A DNA stretch of 64,000 nucleotides from Bin5 sp034422415 (GCA_965202955.1 OZ241871.1:1488001-1552000), one strand, 5' to 3'. Shown: positions 28,964 to 42,770, numbered from the stretch's first letter. Program-made: numbers and translations. The notes: a model not told the origin generated them from the letters alone.

Positions 28964-30603
28964 CCCCCAGAATTTTGGCTGCCGATATCAGGGTCGAAGG
29001 CCTGACCGTGCAGGATCAGGTCGGCCACACGGTCCTGCACGATGTTTCTTTCTCATTATCCGCCGGCGCGCGTTTGGGAATCGTCGGTGAATCGGGCGCG
29101 GGAAAGACGGCGCTGGCGCTGAGCCTGTTGGGCCATTTCCGGCCGGGACTGCGTCTCGTCGCCGGCTGGATCCATGTTGCCGGACGGGAGGTACTTACCG
29201 CTTCGCCTTCCGATCTGCGCGGCTACCGACGCACAGTAATCTCTTACCTGGGCCAGGACCCGGCAGCCGCCCTAACGCCCCACATGCGAATTTTCAGCCA
29301 GGTCGAGGAGCTGGTGCGCGACCGGCGCAGCGACAAATCGACTGAAAAGCGACTTGAGGCAGTAGGGCTGCCAGGCGACACCGGCTTCGCCCGCCGCTAC
29401 CCCCACGAACTGTCGGTAGGACAACTCCAGCGCGTCGCCATTGCCCGCGCCCTCGCCCCCGACCCCGCTGTGCTTGTTCTCGATGAGCCTTCGGCCTCAT
29501 TGGACCTCATGACACGACGACTGATAACTCAGGAGATCGAACGTCAGGTGGACCTGCGAGGCATCACTCTTGTTATGGTGTCGCACGACCTCAGCTTGGT
29601 TGCAAGAACTGCAGACAGGTTGCTGGTTCTGCGCAATGGAGAAATCGTGGAGCAAGGAGAGGCTGCGGCGACGCTGGCCAAGCCAAAACACGCACATACG
29701 CGCGAACTCGTCGCTGCCTGCGACGAAACTCCGGTTAAAGTCCTGACAAACGGGGCCGGTTCAGACACAAAAAGGCCCCTTCTGAGCGCATGGGGTTTGG
29801 TTGCCGGTTACGGACGGGGAAGAGCGCGCAGCCGCGTAGTTGACCGGCTGGACCTCTCGGTTGAGGCCGGGGAGTGTCTTGCTCTGATCGGCATGTCCGG
29901 GGCGGGTAAGAGCACGGTAGTCAAATGTCTGCTTGGTCTCCTCGAGCCCGATGCGGGGACAGTGGAGATAGCGCAGTCGCGTCTGACGCCGCGGGTACAG
30001 GATCGAACCTTCGCCGAGCGGCGCACAATTCAGTTTGTTCCCCAGGACCCGCAGGGTTCGCTCAATCCGCGACATCGCGTCGGCGATACTCTTCTGCATG
30101 CACTGCGGTCGATGCGCGGGCTAAGTCGCAGCGACGCGGAGGCCGAGATGCGAGCCTTGACGGAAAAAGTCAGGCTCTCGCCAACTCTATTGACGCGCTT
30201 CCCGCGCCAACTCTCCGGCGGCGAACGACAGCGTATTGCAATCGCCCGCGCGCTGGCTGCCAAACCGCGTGTTCTGATTTGTGATGAGGTAACCTCGGCG
30301 CTGGACGTTTCCGTGGAGGCCTCGATCCTCGAACTGATCGATCAATTGAAGCGGGAGAGCCATCTGGCAGTCCTACTGATTGCACATGATCTGCGCGTCG
30401 TGCGCCGCATCGCGGATCGGGTGAGTGTATTGCACGGCGGCAAAGTGGTCGAGCAGGGGACCATCCAACAGGTGTTTGAGGCGCCGCAACACGATTTCAC
30501 CCGTTCCATCCTGGCAGCTGATCAGACGTTGGCGGAGATCAGAGAGATGAAGTTGATCAGGAGTCGGGACAAACCGAACGGTGCCCTGCGCCGTCAACGT
30601 TGA
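28960..30603 (+). CDS. Fused dual ABC ATPase of the Opp/Nik importer
   Basis: A 547-residue protein with two complete nucleotide-binding domains, equal to DppD plus DppF. Domain 1 has Walker A GESGAGKTAL, a modified signature LSVGQLQR, Walker B VLVLDEPSASLD and VSHD. Domain 2 has Walker A GMSGAGKST, LSGGERQR, VLICDEVTSALD and IAHD. The fused form resembles YejF or GsiA. It completes the importer begun at 25528. The first domain's signature (SVGQ rather than SGGQ) may make it catalytically weaker. The C-terminal iron-sulfur-like extension of classical DppD/F is absent. Confidence 0.9.
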   Translation: MTPRILAADIRVEGLTVQDQVGHTVLHDVSFSLSAGARLGIVGESGAGKTALALSLLGHFRPGLRLVAGWIHVAGREVLTASPSDLRGYRRTVISYLGQDPAAALTPHMRIFSQVEELVRDRRSDKSTEKRLEAVGLPGDTGFARRYPHELSVGQLQRVAIARALAPDPAVLVLDEPSASLDLMTRRLITQEIERQVDLRGITLVMVSHDLSLVARTADRLLVLRNGEIVEQGEAAATLAKPKHAHTRELVAACDETPVKVLTNGAGSDTKRPLLSAWGLVAGYGRGRARSRVVDRLDLSVEAGECLALIGMSGAGKSTVVKCLLGLLEPDAGTVEIAQSRLTPRVQDRTFAERRTIQFVPQDPQGSLNPRHRVGDTLLHALRSMRGLSRSDAEAEMRALTEKVRLSPTLLTRFPRQLSGGERQRIAIARALAAKPRVLICDEVTSALDVSVEASILELIDQLKRESHLAVLLIAHDLRVVRRIADRVSVLHGGKVVEQGTIQQVFEAPQHDFTRSILAADQTLAEIREMKLIRSRDKPNGALRRQR

Positions 30604-30691
30604 GTGTCTTGACTGGCAGAACGGTTGAGCCCGATCTTTCCCTCTGGCCGCAAGGGCGCAAGAACACGGGCAGATCGGTCCGAAAATCATT

Positions 30692-30720
30692 TTGACAGTG
30701 GGTGTAGAGTGTGATAGAGT
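30692..30720 (+). promoter_or_regulatory. rrn P1: rRNA operon promoter
   Basis: TTGACA at 30692-30697, a 17-base spacer, then TAGAGT at 30715-30720, the best sigma-70-type promoter in this stretch, about 300 bases upstream of 16S. The -35 is a perfect consensus. Confidence 0.7.
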
Positions 30721-30751
30721 CGGGAAACCTTCACGGCTGTGGGGGAGGTGA

Positions 30752-30770
30752 ACGATCTGCAGCAGATCGT
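30752..30770. promoter_or_regulatory. Perfect palindrome in the rRNA leader
   Basis: ACGATCTGC-A-GCAGATCGT, 9-base arms around a single central base, begins 31 bases after the -10 element. As DNA it could be a repressor site; as RNA the one-base loop makes a plain hairpin less likely. Confidence 0.5.
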
Positions 30771-31023
30771 TTGGTTCTCTGATTTGGCGGATGTGTGGGT
30801 GTATAGTAGAGTAGTAGGGTTGCGGCACATTAACAGCTGAAGAGTGGTAAGAAGAGCGAGTCCAGCGAGCCTAGAAGGAAGCTCTTGGGCTGGGGTGCGG
30901 TCTGCTGTTGGGTGGGGCGTATTCTGGTTTGGGGGCGAGTCAACGGGAGTTTGGAAGTAGCTTTGCGTAAGGATACGGCGGCGCTGCTCATCCGGGAGGG
31001 TGGGTGGAGGTTGTCGTTGAGAA

Positions 31024-32549
<1,526 letters not shown>

Positions 32550-32679
32550 AAGGACGGGGCGCATTTGTGGAGATGGTGGGAGTTATGCTGTCGCAGAAGC
32601 GGGTGCGTCCGGGCTGGGTTGGTTGCTTCTTGCCACTTTTCAGGGGTTAGCGTGCTGCCTCTGGCGAAGTGAGTGGAGA

Positions 32680-32753
<74 letters not shown>

Positions 32754-32921
32754 CAGCCGCACGGTGGTTGAGCGGGAGGATGGGCTGGCTGCGGTGCGGG
32801 TGAAGAGTCAGGCCCGGTTGGAGCAGGGTTGGCACCTTAAGAACTGAATAGGATAGAGAAGAACTGCTGTAGGAGTAGGGAGTGAGCGGCGGCCTGTGGG
32901 TCGTTGCTCTGATGCACAGCA

Positions 32922-35861
<2,940 letters not shown>

Positions 35862-35981
35862 GTGCAACCAGACCCGCAGCAGTGATTCTTTATCCTGTTT
35901 AGTTCTTAGCGTGCCAGATGCTCAACAACTGTGCACAGCAAAACCCTGCACAACAACGCAATACCCGCAAGCAAGGGGCGC

Positions 35982-36104
35982 GGAGTTGGTGGCAAGAGCG
36001 GTGGGGAAACACCCGGTCCCATCCCGAACCCGGCAGTAAAGTCCACCAGCGTCGATGGTAGTGCGGAGGCGACTCCGTGTGAGAGTAGACCGCTGCCAAA
36101 CTCC
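35982..36104 (+). rRNA. rrf: 5S ribosomal RNA
   Basis: About 123 bases. The terminal stem GGAGTTGGTGGC pairs with GCCAAACTCC. The internal segment CCCATCCCGAACCCGGCAGT is the classic 5S loop, followed by GATGGTAGTG. It sits 120 bases after 23S and is followed by a terminator. Confidence 0.95.
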
Positions 36105-36133
36105 ATCCCCCTTCCTTATATGACAGAAACACG

Positions 36134-36160
36134 AAAACTCCCTGTGCGGGAGTTTTTCTC
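36134..36160 (+). terminator. rRNA operon terminator
   Basis: AAAACTCCC (36134-36142) and GGGAGTTTT (36148-36156) form a 9-base-pair stem with a 5-base loop followed by a T-rich run TTTCTC. It lies 30 bases after 5S. Confidence 0.85.
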
Positions 36161-36196
36161 TTTCGTACGCGCCCGCCCGCCCGACACCACCCGCAT

Positions 36197-37168
36197 CTAC
36201 CGCTCCCCATCCGCAACCAGCCAGCATCTTGCCAGTTGACCATCCGCCAACGCAAAGGCCGGAGGCTCTTCCTGCTCGCAATCTTCGAAGGCCAGCGGGC
36301 AGCGCGGATGAAAGCGGCAACCTGCAGGCGGCCGGCGCAGGTCCGGCGGCGCGCCCGGGATGAACTCCGGCAGCGTATCCGTGTGGAGCCGGGGAATGCT
36401 GCCCAACAGCCGCTGTGTATAGGGATGGCTCGGCTGCAACAGAACCTGCTCAGCGCTGCCGATCTCAACGACCTGACCGGCGTAGACCACCGCCAGATCG
36501 TCGCACACGTCGCTCGCCAGCGCGATGTCGTGCGTGATAAAGATGATCGCAAGATTCATATCCCGCTTCAGCCGTTTCAGCAGATTGGTGATCTGCGTCT
36601 GCACGCTCGCATCCAGCGCCGAGGTGGGCTCATCCATGATCACCAGTGGCGGCTCCTGGATCAGCGCAGCCGCAATCATCGCGCGCTGCTTCATCCCGCC
36701 GCTCAACTCATGGGGAAAACGCATGAAAATGTCGGCGGGCAGGCCCACATAGGCCAGCAGCTCCAGCGCGCGTGCGCGCGCCTCCTGTTTGCTTGCCTGT
36801 CCGCCCACAACCAGCGGCTCAATGATCTGCTCCCCCACACGCAGCACCGGGTTGAAACCGTTCTGCGCCCCTTGCGGCACCAGAGCCAGCTTGCGCCAGC
36901 GAATCTCCCGCCGGAAGCGGTCTTCCGTCATGCCGAGCAGCTCCTGCCCGTCCAGCCAGATTTCGCCCTCGTAGCGGGCCACGTTCGGCGGCAGCATGCG
37001 CATGATCGAGAGAGCCAACGAAGATTTGCCGCTGCCCGATTCCCCCACCAGCCCCAACGCAAACCCGCCGCTCGCCAGCGAAAAAGAGACGCGATCCACC
37101 GCCCGCACAGGCCCGTCCCGGTCGGCATAGTGAAAGGTAAGATCGCAGACATCAAGTAGCGTTGTCAT
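36197..37168 (-). CDS. Opp-type ABC ATPase (DppD-like)
   Basis: A 323-residue ATPase with Walker A GESGSGKSSL near residue 40, signature LSGGMKQR, Walker B LVIMDEPTSALDASV and switch ITHD. The C-terminal extension GCRFHPRCPLAFEDCEQEEP has the cysteines found in DppD/OppD, which can hold an Fe-S cluster. It is the last gene of the minus-strand operon that begins with the ATPase at 46532; the two would form the ATPase pair of the second Opp importer. Confidence 0.92.
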   Translation of the reverse strand: MTTLLDVCDLTFHYADRDGPVRAVDRVSFSLASGGFALGLVGESGSGKSSLALSIMRMLPPNVARYEGEIWLDGQELLGMTEDRFRREIRWRKLALVPQGAQNGFNPVLRVGEQIIEPLVVGGQASKQEARARALELLAYVGLPADIFMRFPHELSGGMKQRAMIAAALIQEPPLVIMDEPTSALDASVQTQITNLLKRLKRDMNLAIIFITHDIALASDVCDDLAVVYAGQVVEIGSAEQVLLQPSHPYTQRLLGSIPRLHTDTLPEFIPGAPPDLRRPPAGCRFHPRCPLAFEDCEQEEPPAFALADGQLARCWLVADGER

Positions 37169-37284
37169 AAAAATCTTCCGGCTCCTGGTTTCCGGTTGGC
37201 AGTTGATGCCCTCGTAAGAGGCCGGCGGGCTGTGACCAAGAACCGAAAACGAACCACTGAAAGCTGGCTACAGAAAACTCCCCC

Positions 37285-38700
37285 TCACTGCTCCCTCCGC
37301 AACCGCGGGTTCACCACCGGCTCGATCCCCAACGCCAGCAGCATGAATGTCAACGCCGTCAGCACAATGAAGAGCCCCGGCGGCACGATCCACCACCAGT
37401 AGCCCACATAGATACCACCGGTGCGAAAGCCGGTCTCCAGAATCTGGCCCCAGGTGGGGATCGAGGGATCGCCCAACCCCAGGAAACTGAGACCGGCCTC
37501 AGCCAGAATGGCCGACGGCGCGGCAAAGATCAGTTGGGCCAGGACATAGGGCATGATCTGCGGCAGAATGTGGCGGAACATCACCCGCCGCCGCGACGCG
37601 CCCAGGCTCTGGATCGCCTCGATCAGCTGGTTGGTGCGCATGTGGAGCACCATGCTGCGCACCTGGATCGTCAGCCCCGGCCAGCCGAAGGCCACGAGGA
37701 TGAAAATAATAATCCACAGGCTGGGGCCGATGATGAAGAGCATGAAGATAAGCAGCGGAAGCACCGGCACGTTGGCGACGATGTCCGAAATGCGCTGGAT
37801 CGTGATGTCCGCCCGTCCGCCCAGGTAGCCGCTGGCAATGCCCAACGTTGTGCCGACCGCAGTGGACATCAGCGCGGCGATGACGCCGATGAAGAGCGCC
37901 ACCGGCAGGCCGAACAGCAGGCCCCGCGCCAGGTCCCTACCCAGGCTGTCGGTCCCCATCCAGCCGAACACCGCGCCCCCGACGACGAAGCGTACCCTAC
38001 CCACGCTGTCGCCCTCCGCCCGCAAAGCCGCCTGCACGATGATCTCATACTCGCCGGTCAGGGGCGCGAACGTGTCGCCGGCCTCGCCGCTTGGGACGCC
38101 AAACAGGATGCGGTCCACCCGCCCGCCGATCTGCGCGCCCTCCAACCGCAGGTCGAACTCGTCAGCCGCAAACTCCTGGACCGCCGTCAACGTCGCCTCA
38201 TCTGTGCTCAACTGCACCCGCAGCGGGGTCTTGGCGTAACGCTCGAACGGTCCGCTTTCCCCTTCACGCGGGCCGCGCACCGCGTGGCGGAAGATGCGAA
38301 TCTGCTTGCCGTCCGGCCGTTTGAGCGAAATCAGCACCAGCGGCGGCCGCTCCGCATAGTTCACATCGGCCAGGGTGACAGCCAGAAAGGTCGGCGGGCG
38401 CGCCGAATCATAGATCAGGGGGAAGCGCCACGTATGGACGGGACCGCTGCGCGCCGTCTGCACCGTGTCCGGCTCTGTGCCATCGAAAACATGGTGTGGA
38501 GGCCGGCTCTCCTGCAGCAGCGCGTTGATCCACGCCGGCGGCACCGCCTTGGGATTGTCCACCCAGACGACGGGATTGCTCCACTGGGTCTCGCCAAAGT
38601 CCAGCGGGTAGACCGACAGCACATAGACCGCTACAATGAACAGCAGCGCCATCAACGTCACGCCGCCCAGGCCCGGCCCGCTGCGCAGAAGCTCCCGCAT
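37285..38700 (-). CDS. Opp-type ABC permease (DppC-like) with large extracytoplasmic insertion
   Basis: A 471-residue permease, about 180 residues longer than DppC. One membrane helix (about 12-31) is followed by about 215 residues outside the membrane (33-245) before the DppC motif GTDSLGRDLARG at 249. The normal transport domain with helices and the coupling loop EAIQSLGASRRRVMFRHILP follows. The insertion has no cysteines and looks like a beta-rich globular domain. It could bind the solute protein or ligand; this is inference. It overlaps the upstream permease gene by one base, so the two are likely translationally coupled. Confidence 0.9.
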   Translation of the reverse strand: MRELLRSGPGLGGVTLMALLFIVAVYVLSVYPLDFGETQWSNPVVWVDNPKAVPPAWINALLQESRPPHHVFDGTEPDTVQTARSGPVHTWRFPLIYDSARPPTFLAVTLADVNYAERPPLVLISLKRPDGKQIRIFRHAVRGPREGESGPFERYAKTPLRVQLSTDEATLTAVQEFAADEFDLRLEGAQIGGRVDRILFGVPSGEAGDTFAPLTGEYEIIVQAALRAEGDSVGRVRFVVGGAVFGWMGTDSLGRDLARGLLFGLPVALFIGVIAALMSTAVGTTLGIASGYLGGRADITIQRISDIVANVPVLPLLIFMLFIIGPSLWIIIFILVAFGWPGLTIQVRSMVLHMRTNQLIEAIQSLGASRRRVMFRHILPQIMPYVLAQLIFAAPSAILAEAGLSFLGLGDPSIPTWGQILETGFRTGGIYVGYWWWIVPPGLFIVLTALTFMLLALGIEPVVNPRLRREQ

Positions 38701-39755
38701 CAGTCCGTGTACCTCACACGGGGGTCGAGAAAGACGTAGAGCGCTTCCAGCACGATGCGGATGGCGACATACATCAGGGTGAAGATGAAAGTGAGGGCCA
38801 CGATAACATTCTCATCGGGCGTCCCGGCCAGCGCATCGTAGTACAGCCGCCCCATGCCCTGCCAGTTGAACACAGTCTCCACCAGAATCGAGCCCGACAG
38901 CGAACCGGCCAGGCCGAACATCAGGCCCGTCACGATCGGCGGCGCGGCCACACGCAGAATGTGACGCAGCCGCACCCGGCTTTCGGGCAGCCCCTTGGCG
39001 CGGGCGATCCGAACGTGGTCCTCTTGCGCGATATTGAGCGTAATCGTGCGGATCGAGTACATCGACGGACCGATGCTGACCAGAACCAGCGTGATCACCG
39101 GCAGCAGCGCATGGGAGACCAGATCGAAGAAGCGGGGCAGCGGCTCTGTCGGCGGCGGCGTGCTGTACATGCCGCCAGAGGGAAGAATACGAAGCTGAAT
39201 TGAGAGGATCAGAATCAGCAAAATGCCGATCCACCAGGTGGGGATGGCGAAGGAGACTGCCGCAAACCCGGAGACAAAGCGGTCCAGCCAGGAGCCCTGA
39301 CGCGTGGCCAAGTAGACGCCGGCAACGATGCCGACGAAAGCGGTGATGATCAGCGATGTCGTGAGCAGGAGCATCGAGTTCGGCACCCGCTCCATCACGA
39401 TGTCGAAGACCCGGTTGCTGCCGTCAAAGCTGCGCAGCGTGCGCGCCTCGCCCAGGTCCAGTGTCAGCACGCGCAGCACCGTGCGCGGCAGACGGTAGTA
39501 CCAGGGCGTGCTCAATCCATAGAAGATCTCCATCTGCTCACGCCGCTTCTCCAGCACCTTCTCCATCTCATCCGGATCGCGGATCGTCTCGGCCAGCGAG
39601 GTCCGTTCCGCGCGCAGCTGCTCGCCTATGGTCGCGGCCAGGATGCGGTCGGAGAAGCCGGTCAGCCCCAGCGTCAGCACCAGCAGAACCAAAACGACAA
39701 AAAAGACCCCGACCATGGTCAGGGATCGCAGAAGTAACGGGCGAAATAGGGACAT
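38700..39755 (-). CDS. Opp-type ABC permease (DppB-like)
   Basis: A 351-residue permease. After the N-terminal helix there is a roughly 75-residue charged loop (IREPDEMEKVLEKRREQM-like, Glu/Lys-rich) before the first core helices. The coupling loop has ITLNIAQEDHVRIARAKGLP. ATG at 39755 is used; the open frame to 39809 runs through the hairpin at 39762-39810. Sequence between it and the upstream solute-binding gene contains that hairpin, which might uncouple their expression. Confidence 0.88.
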   Translation of the reverse strand: MSLFRPLLLRSLTMVGVFFVVLVLLVLTLGLTGFSDRILAATIGEQLRAERTSLAETIRDPDEMEKVLEKRREQMEIFYGLSTPWYYRLPRTVLRVLTLDLGEARTLRSFDGSNRVFDIVMERVPNSMLLLTTSLIITAFVGIVAGVYLATRQGSWLDRFVSGFAAVSFAIPTWWIGILLILILSIQLRILPSGGMYSTPPPTEPLPRFFDLVSHALLPVITLVLVSIGPSMYSIRTITLNIAQEDHVRIARAKGLPESRVRLRHILRVAAPPIVTGLMFGLAGSLSGSILVETVFNWQGMGRLYYDALAGTPDENVIVALTFIFTLMYVAIRIVLEALYVFLDPRVRYTD

Positions 39756-39761
39756 GACACC

Positions 39762-39810
39762 AGTGGCTAGTGGATAGTGCGGAGTTACCGTACACTGTCC
39801 ACTAGCCACT
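39762..39810 (-). repeat. Long inverted repeat between solute-binding and permease genes
   Basis: Arms 39762-39779 and 39793-39810 pair over 18 bases with one G-U, leaving a 13-base loop. The outer 13 bases (AGTGGCTAGTGGA) are a perfect inverted repeat. On the minus strand it lies 11 bases after the solute-binding gene and just before the permease start. It is probably an mRNA-stabilising or attenuating hairpin; it lacks a U-tract. The arm core also recurs imperfectly at 39807-39818. Confidence 0.7.
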
Positions 39811-39821
39811 ATCCACTGCGG

Positions 39822-42689
39822 TTAACGTCTTCGGCGTGCAAAAAAGAAGCCGGCCAGGATAACAATTAAGACCGCCGCGCCGACAACCACGTTCACCGGC
39901 AGACCGCCGGCCGGCGCCGGCTGCTCAGCCTCCTCCTGCGCGGGCTCTTCGGCCTCAGCCTCAGTGGGCGCTTCCGCAGTGGCCTCCGACTCACTCTCCT
40001 CGTCCGAATCTGAGTCGGCGTCCGTATCTGACTCCGTATCCGACTCTTCCGCATCGGACTCTGCATCGGACTCTGTATCGGATTCCGCCTCTTCGGTCGC
40101 GCTCTCCTCCTCGTCGTCAGCCACCTCGGACTCTTCGTCGTCGGCCTCCGGCTTCTCCTCCTCCGCCGGGGCGGGCTCCTCCTCGATGATGCCGATATCC
40201 GCCTCCAGCTCGATGCGCCGCTCCGCCATGCGCGCCAGCTCATCGCTGTAGGCAACCAGCACCAGCTCATAAATCCCCAAATCCAGCTCGGCTGTGGTGT
40301 CGGCCGCAATCCTGACTGCAAACCAGTTGGGGTCCAGCGTTTCCGCGACGCCCTGTTGGATGATCGCCCCCGTCGCGGTGTCGATCAGCAGATAGCGCAT
40401 CGACAGACTGCCCGGCCCTTCCAGCGTCAGGGTAACTTCATAGTCCGCGCCCAGCTCTATCGGCGGCGCCTCGATCTCGACATACTCGATCAGATCGGGC
40501 AGCCCGCGGTAGAGATCGCTGGCAGTAAAGGGGTAGTTCTCGTCGCGGAAGGCGGCCAGCTCGGCGAATTGGGCGGGCGGATCATACCGTTCCAGCGTGA
40601 ACGGGCCGTTGCTGATCACCATGTGCCCTTTTTCGTCAAACCAGTCGAGCACCGCCGTGTAGCGCGCCGCGCCCTCCTCGCTGCTCACCAGGACCGTTTC
40701 GCCGTCCTCTGTCGGCAGCGTAAACACATCCTCGGGGATCGTCTCCGTACGGCGCAGGTCCAGCATCGCCTTGCGCACGAGCCGCGCGTCCCGGTCTAGC
40801 ACCAGGCTGATCCAGGGCACATTGTAGCGGGCGGCAGCGGTGTCGCTGAACGCGGCCCGCCGCTGGCTGAACACCAGCTCATCCAGCGCATAGAGCATCT
40901 CCCAGGGCGTGCTCAGCCCCGACGGAATGCCGTAGGAGGCGATGTAGTTCTGCTCAAAGTGCCAGAAGTCCACATAGGCCTCGATGCGGTTGTCGTCGAG
41001 CACGCGGTAGCCCTTGATTGTCTCGAGGAAGGGGCGCGCTGTCGTGGCGATGACCGTTTCGATCTTGGCCTTGTCGGGATTGTATGAGAGGTCGAAGCCC
41101 TGATAGATCGAGTAAAGCACATCGGCCATGCTGATCGACTGGCCATGGTGCCAGGGGGCTTGGAAGTACTTGCTATAGTCGTAGACCACCTTGCTCGTGG
41201 CCGTCACCTCTTCACCTACCTGTGCCCAACGGCCGCGCTCCGCATCCCACCTGATGGCGTCCGCGGCGACTTCCAGCGTCCCATCCGGACCGGCCGTCTC
41301 GACCTCGTATGCGATCCGGAACGGCGCCGGAATGCCGGTGAACGGGTCATTCCATACCGCCGGGTCCTGCAGGTGCCGCCAGATATCGTTGCTGTACACA
41401 TCGCCGAACCCGCCGACCGGGTTCCAGGTCGTGCGTTCGGTCCACACCCACAGATGGCCGACCGTCAGCTCCTCGCTGTCGGGCTTGTAGGCTGAGCGCA
41501 GGCTCCACAGCCCGCGCGGCCCCGCGGCCAGGTCCTGGGTAATCCCTTCAACGCCCGCCTGCACCGGGAAGGCGTTCATTACGGTGGCAATCCAGATCCG
41601 CACAGACTCGTCCAGCCCGATGCGGGTCATCTCCCGGTACATATCGTCGCGCTCGGCCTGGTCGGCGAAATCACCCTTGAAGAGCCGCTCACCCAGCTCG
41701 TCCAGCGCCTCGTTTTCATAGTGCCAGAAGCCGACCTCCTTCCAGCCCGGCATGTTGCCCAGCCACGGCGCGTAGAAGGAATTGATGCCGCCGAAATCAT
41801 AGCGATTGGGCGCGCCTCGCCCCCAACCTTCGGTGTAGAGATGCCATTCGAACTGGGCCGGATCGGTGGCGTAGACCGTCTGGATCGCCGGCGCAAAGGT
41901 CTGCCGGTTGGATGCGACCGCAAAGCCGGCATCGATCAGGGCCGCCCGAATCAGATCACCCACCTCACGCCGCTCGTCCTCCACCCGCATGATGAACTTC
42001 AAGCGCACCGGCTGATCGTTGTAATGCCACACACCTTCCACCAGTTCGGCGCCGGCTTCGGTCATCGCCTGCGCGATCTGTTGGCGTGCGAACTCCGGGT
42101 CGTAGCCCAGGTTTGACTCCTGGATCACGTCGAAAACGGTCAGATAGTCGAAGTCGGTCGAGGCGACGTTCGTGTACATCGGCGTCGCCTGCCCCTGGTA
42201 GATCTCGCGCGTGACAAACTCGCGGTCGATCAGACGCTGCATCGCCTGCCGCACCTCTTTGATCGAGAACGGGTTCAGCCTGCCTTCGGGCGCCGGCGCC
42301 GGATTCAGGATCAACGAGATCGTGCTGGCCGGGGCCTCAAAGAGTTGGATGCCCTCCGTATCGCGCAGCTCGCGGGCCGCCGCAATTTTCAGATTAAAAT
42401 AGTAAAGGTCCATCTCCCCGGCTTCGAGATCCAGCGGCGCGCGGTCAACGTTGAACGCCTTGAAGTAGAGCCGCTCGACGGCCGGACCCGGCTCGTCGTG
42501 GGGCGGCGTATACTGGGCCAGGGCCGAAAAGGAAAAACCGATGATCAGCGCCGCGCTCAGCAGGAGTGCGAACTGCGTCTTACGCAACCCAGGCCTAGAC
42601 CGATATACCGCAAGGAGCAACCGGCTCACTACCCCGGTTGAATTTGCGCCGGAGCCGGCGCGCTCTTTGGTTGACGAAGTCCTCTTCAT
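39822..42689 (-). CDS. Opp-type solute-binding protein anchored by C-terminal helix
   Basis: A 955-residue, much enlarged family 5 binding protein. The N-terminus has a membrane/signal segment (about 38-58) without a lipobox. The binding domain includes RLNPFSIKEVRQAMQRLIDR, typical of the family. The C-terminus has a roughly 90-residue Asp/Glu/Ser-rich stretch and a final membrane helix ending ARRRR, which would anchor it to the membrane. GGGAAGGA precedes the ATG at an 8-base spacing. Its neighbour (BNR protein) has the same ending style, so the two may sit side by side on the surface. Confidence 0.88.
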   Translation of the reverse strand: MKRTSSTKERAGSGANSTGVVSRLLLAVYRSRPGLRKTQFALLLSAALIIGFSFSALAQYTPPHDEPGPAVERLYFKAFNVDRAPLDLEAGEMDLYYFNLKIAAARELRDTEGIQLFEAPASTISLILNPAPAPEGRLNPFSIKEVRQAMQRLIDREFVTREIYQGQATPMYTNVASTDFDYLTVFDVIQESNLGYDPEFARQQIAQAMTEAGAELVEGVWHYNDQPVRLKFIMRVEDERREVGDLIRAALIDAGFAVASNRQTFAPAIQTVYATDPAQFEWHLYTEGWGRGAPNRYDFGGINSFYAPWLGNMPGWKEVGFWHYENEALDELGERLFKGDFADQAERDDMYREMTRIGLDESVRIWIATVMNAFPVQAGVEGITQDLAAGPRGLWSLRSAYKPDSEELTVGHLWVWTERTTWNPVGGFGDVYSNDIWRHLQDPAVWNDPFTGIPAPFRIAYEVETAGPDGTLEVAADAIRWDAERGRWAQVGEEVTATSKVVYDYSKYFQAPWHHGQSISMADVLYSIYQGFDLSYNPDKAKIETVIATTARPFLETIKGYRVLDDNRIEAYVDFWHFEQNYIASYGIPSGLSTPWEMLYALDELVFSQRRAAFSDTAAARYNVPWISLVLDRDARLVRKAMLDLRRTETIPEDVFTLPTEDGETVLVSSEEGAARYTAVLDWFDEKGHMVISNGPFTLERYDPPAQFAELAAFRDENYPFTASDLYRGLPDLIEYVEIEAPPIELGADYEVTLTLEGPGSLSMRYLLIDTATGAIIQQGVAETLDPNWFAVRIAADTTAELDLGIYELVLVAYSDELARMAERRIELEADIGIIEEEPAPAEEEKPEADDEESEVADDEEESATEEAESDTESDAESDAEESDTESDTDADSDSDEESESEATAEAPTEAEAEEPAQEEAEQPAPAGGLPVNVVVGAAVLIVILAGFFFARRRR

Positions 42690-42709
42690 ATTGCAAATCC
42701 TTCCCCGAA

Positions 42710-42758
42710 GCCTTTTGCATTGCGCTGCCGATGCGGCTGGAAGCGCGCTGCAAAAGGC
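42710..42758. repeat. Intergenic hairpin between BNR and solute-binding genes
   Basis: GCCTTTTGCA (42710-42719) pairs with TGCAAAAGGC (42749-42758), with an inner GCGCT/AGCGC stem. No U-tract follows on the minus strand, so it is likely a processing or stability element. Confidence 0.55.
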
Positions 42759-42770
42759 CCGATGTACGAT

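Noticed and set aside
30784..30807. Second rRNA promoter TTGGCG with TATAGT
   Set aside because: The spacer is only 12 bases.
37534..38739. 401-codon plus-strand open frame opposite the permease genes
   Set aside because: Antisense shadow; composition is His/Arg/Gln-rich and the opposite strand encodes a clear DppC.
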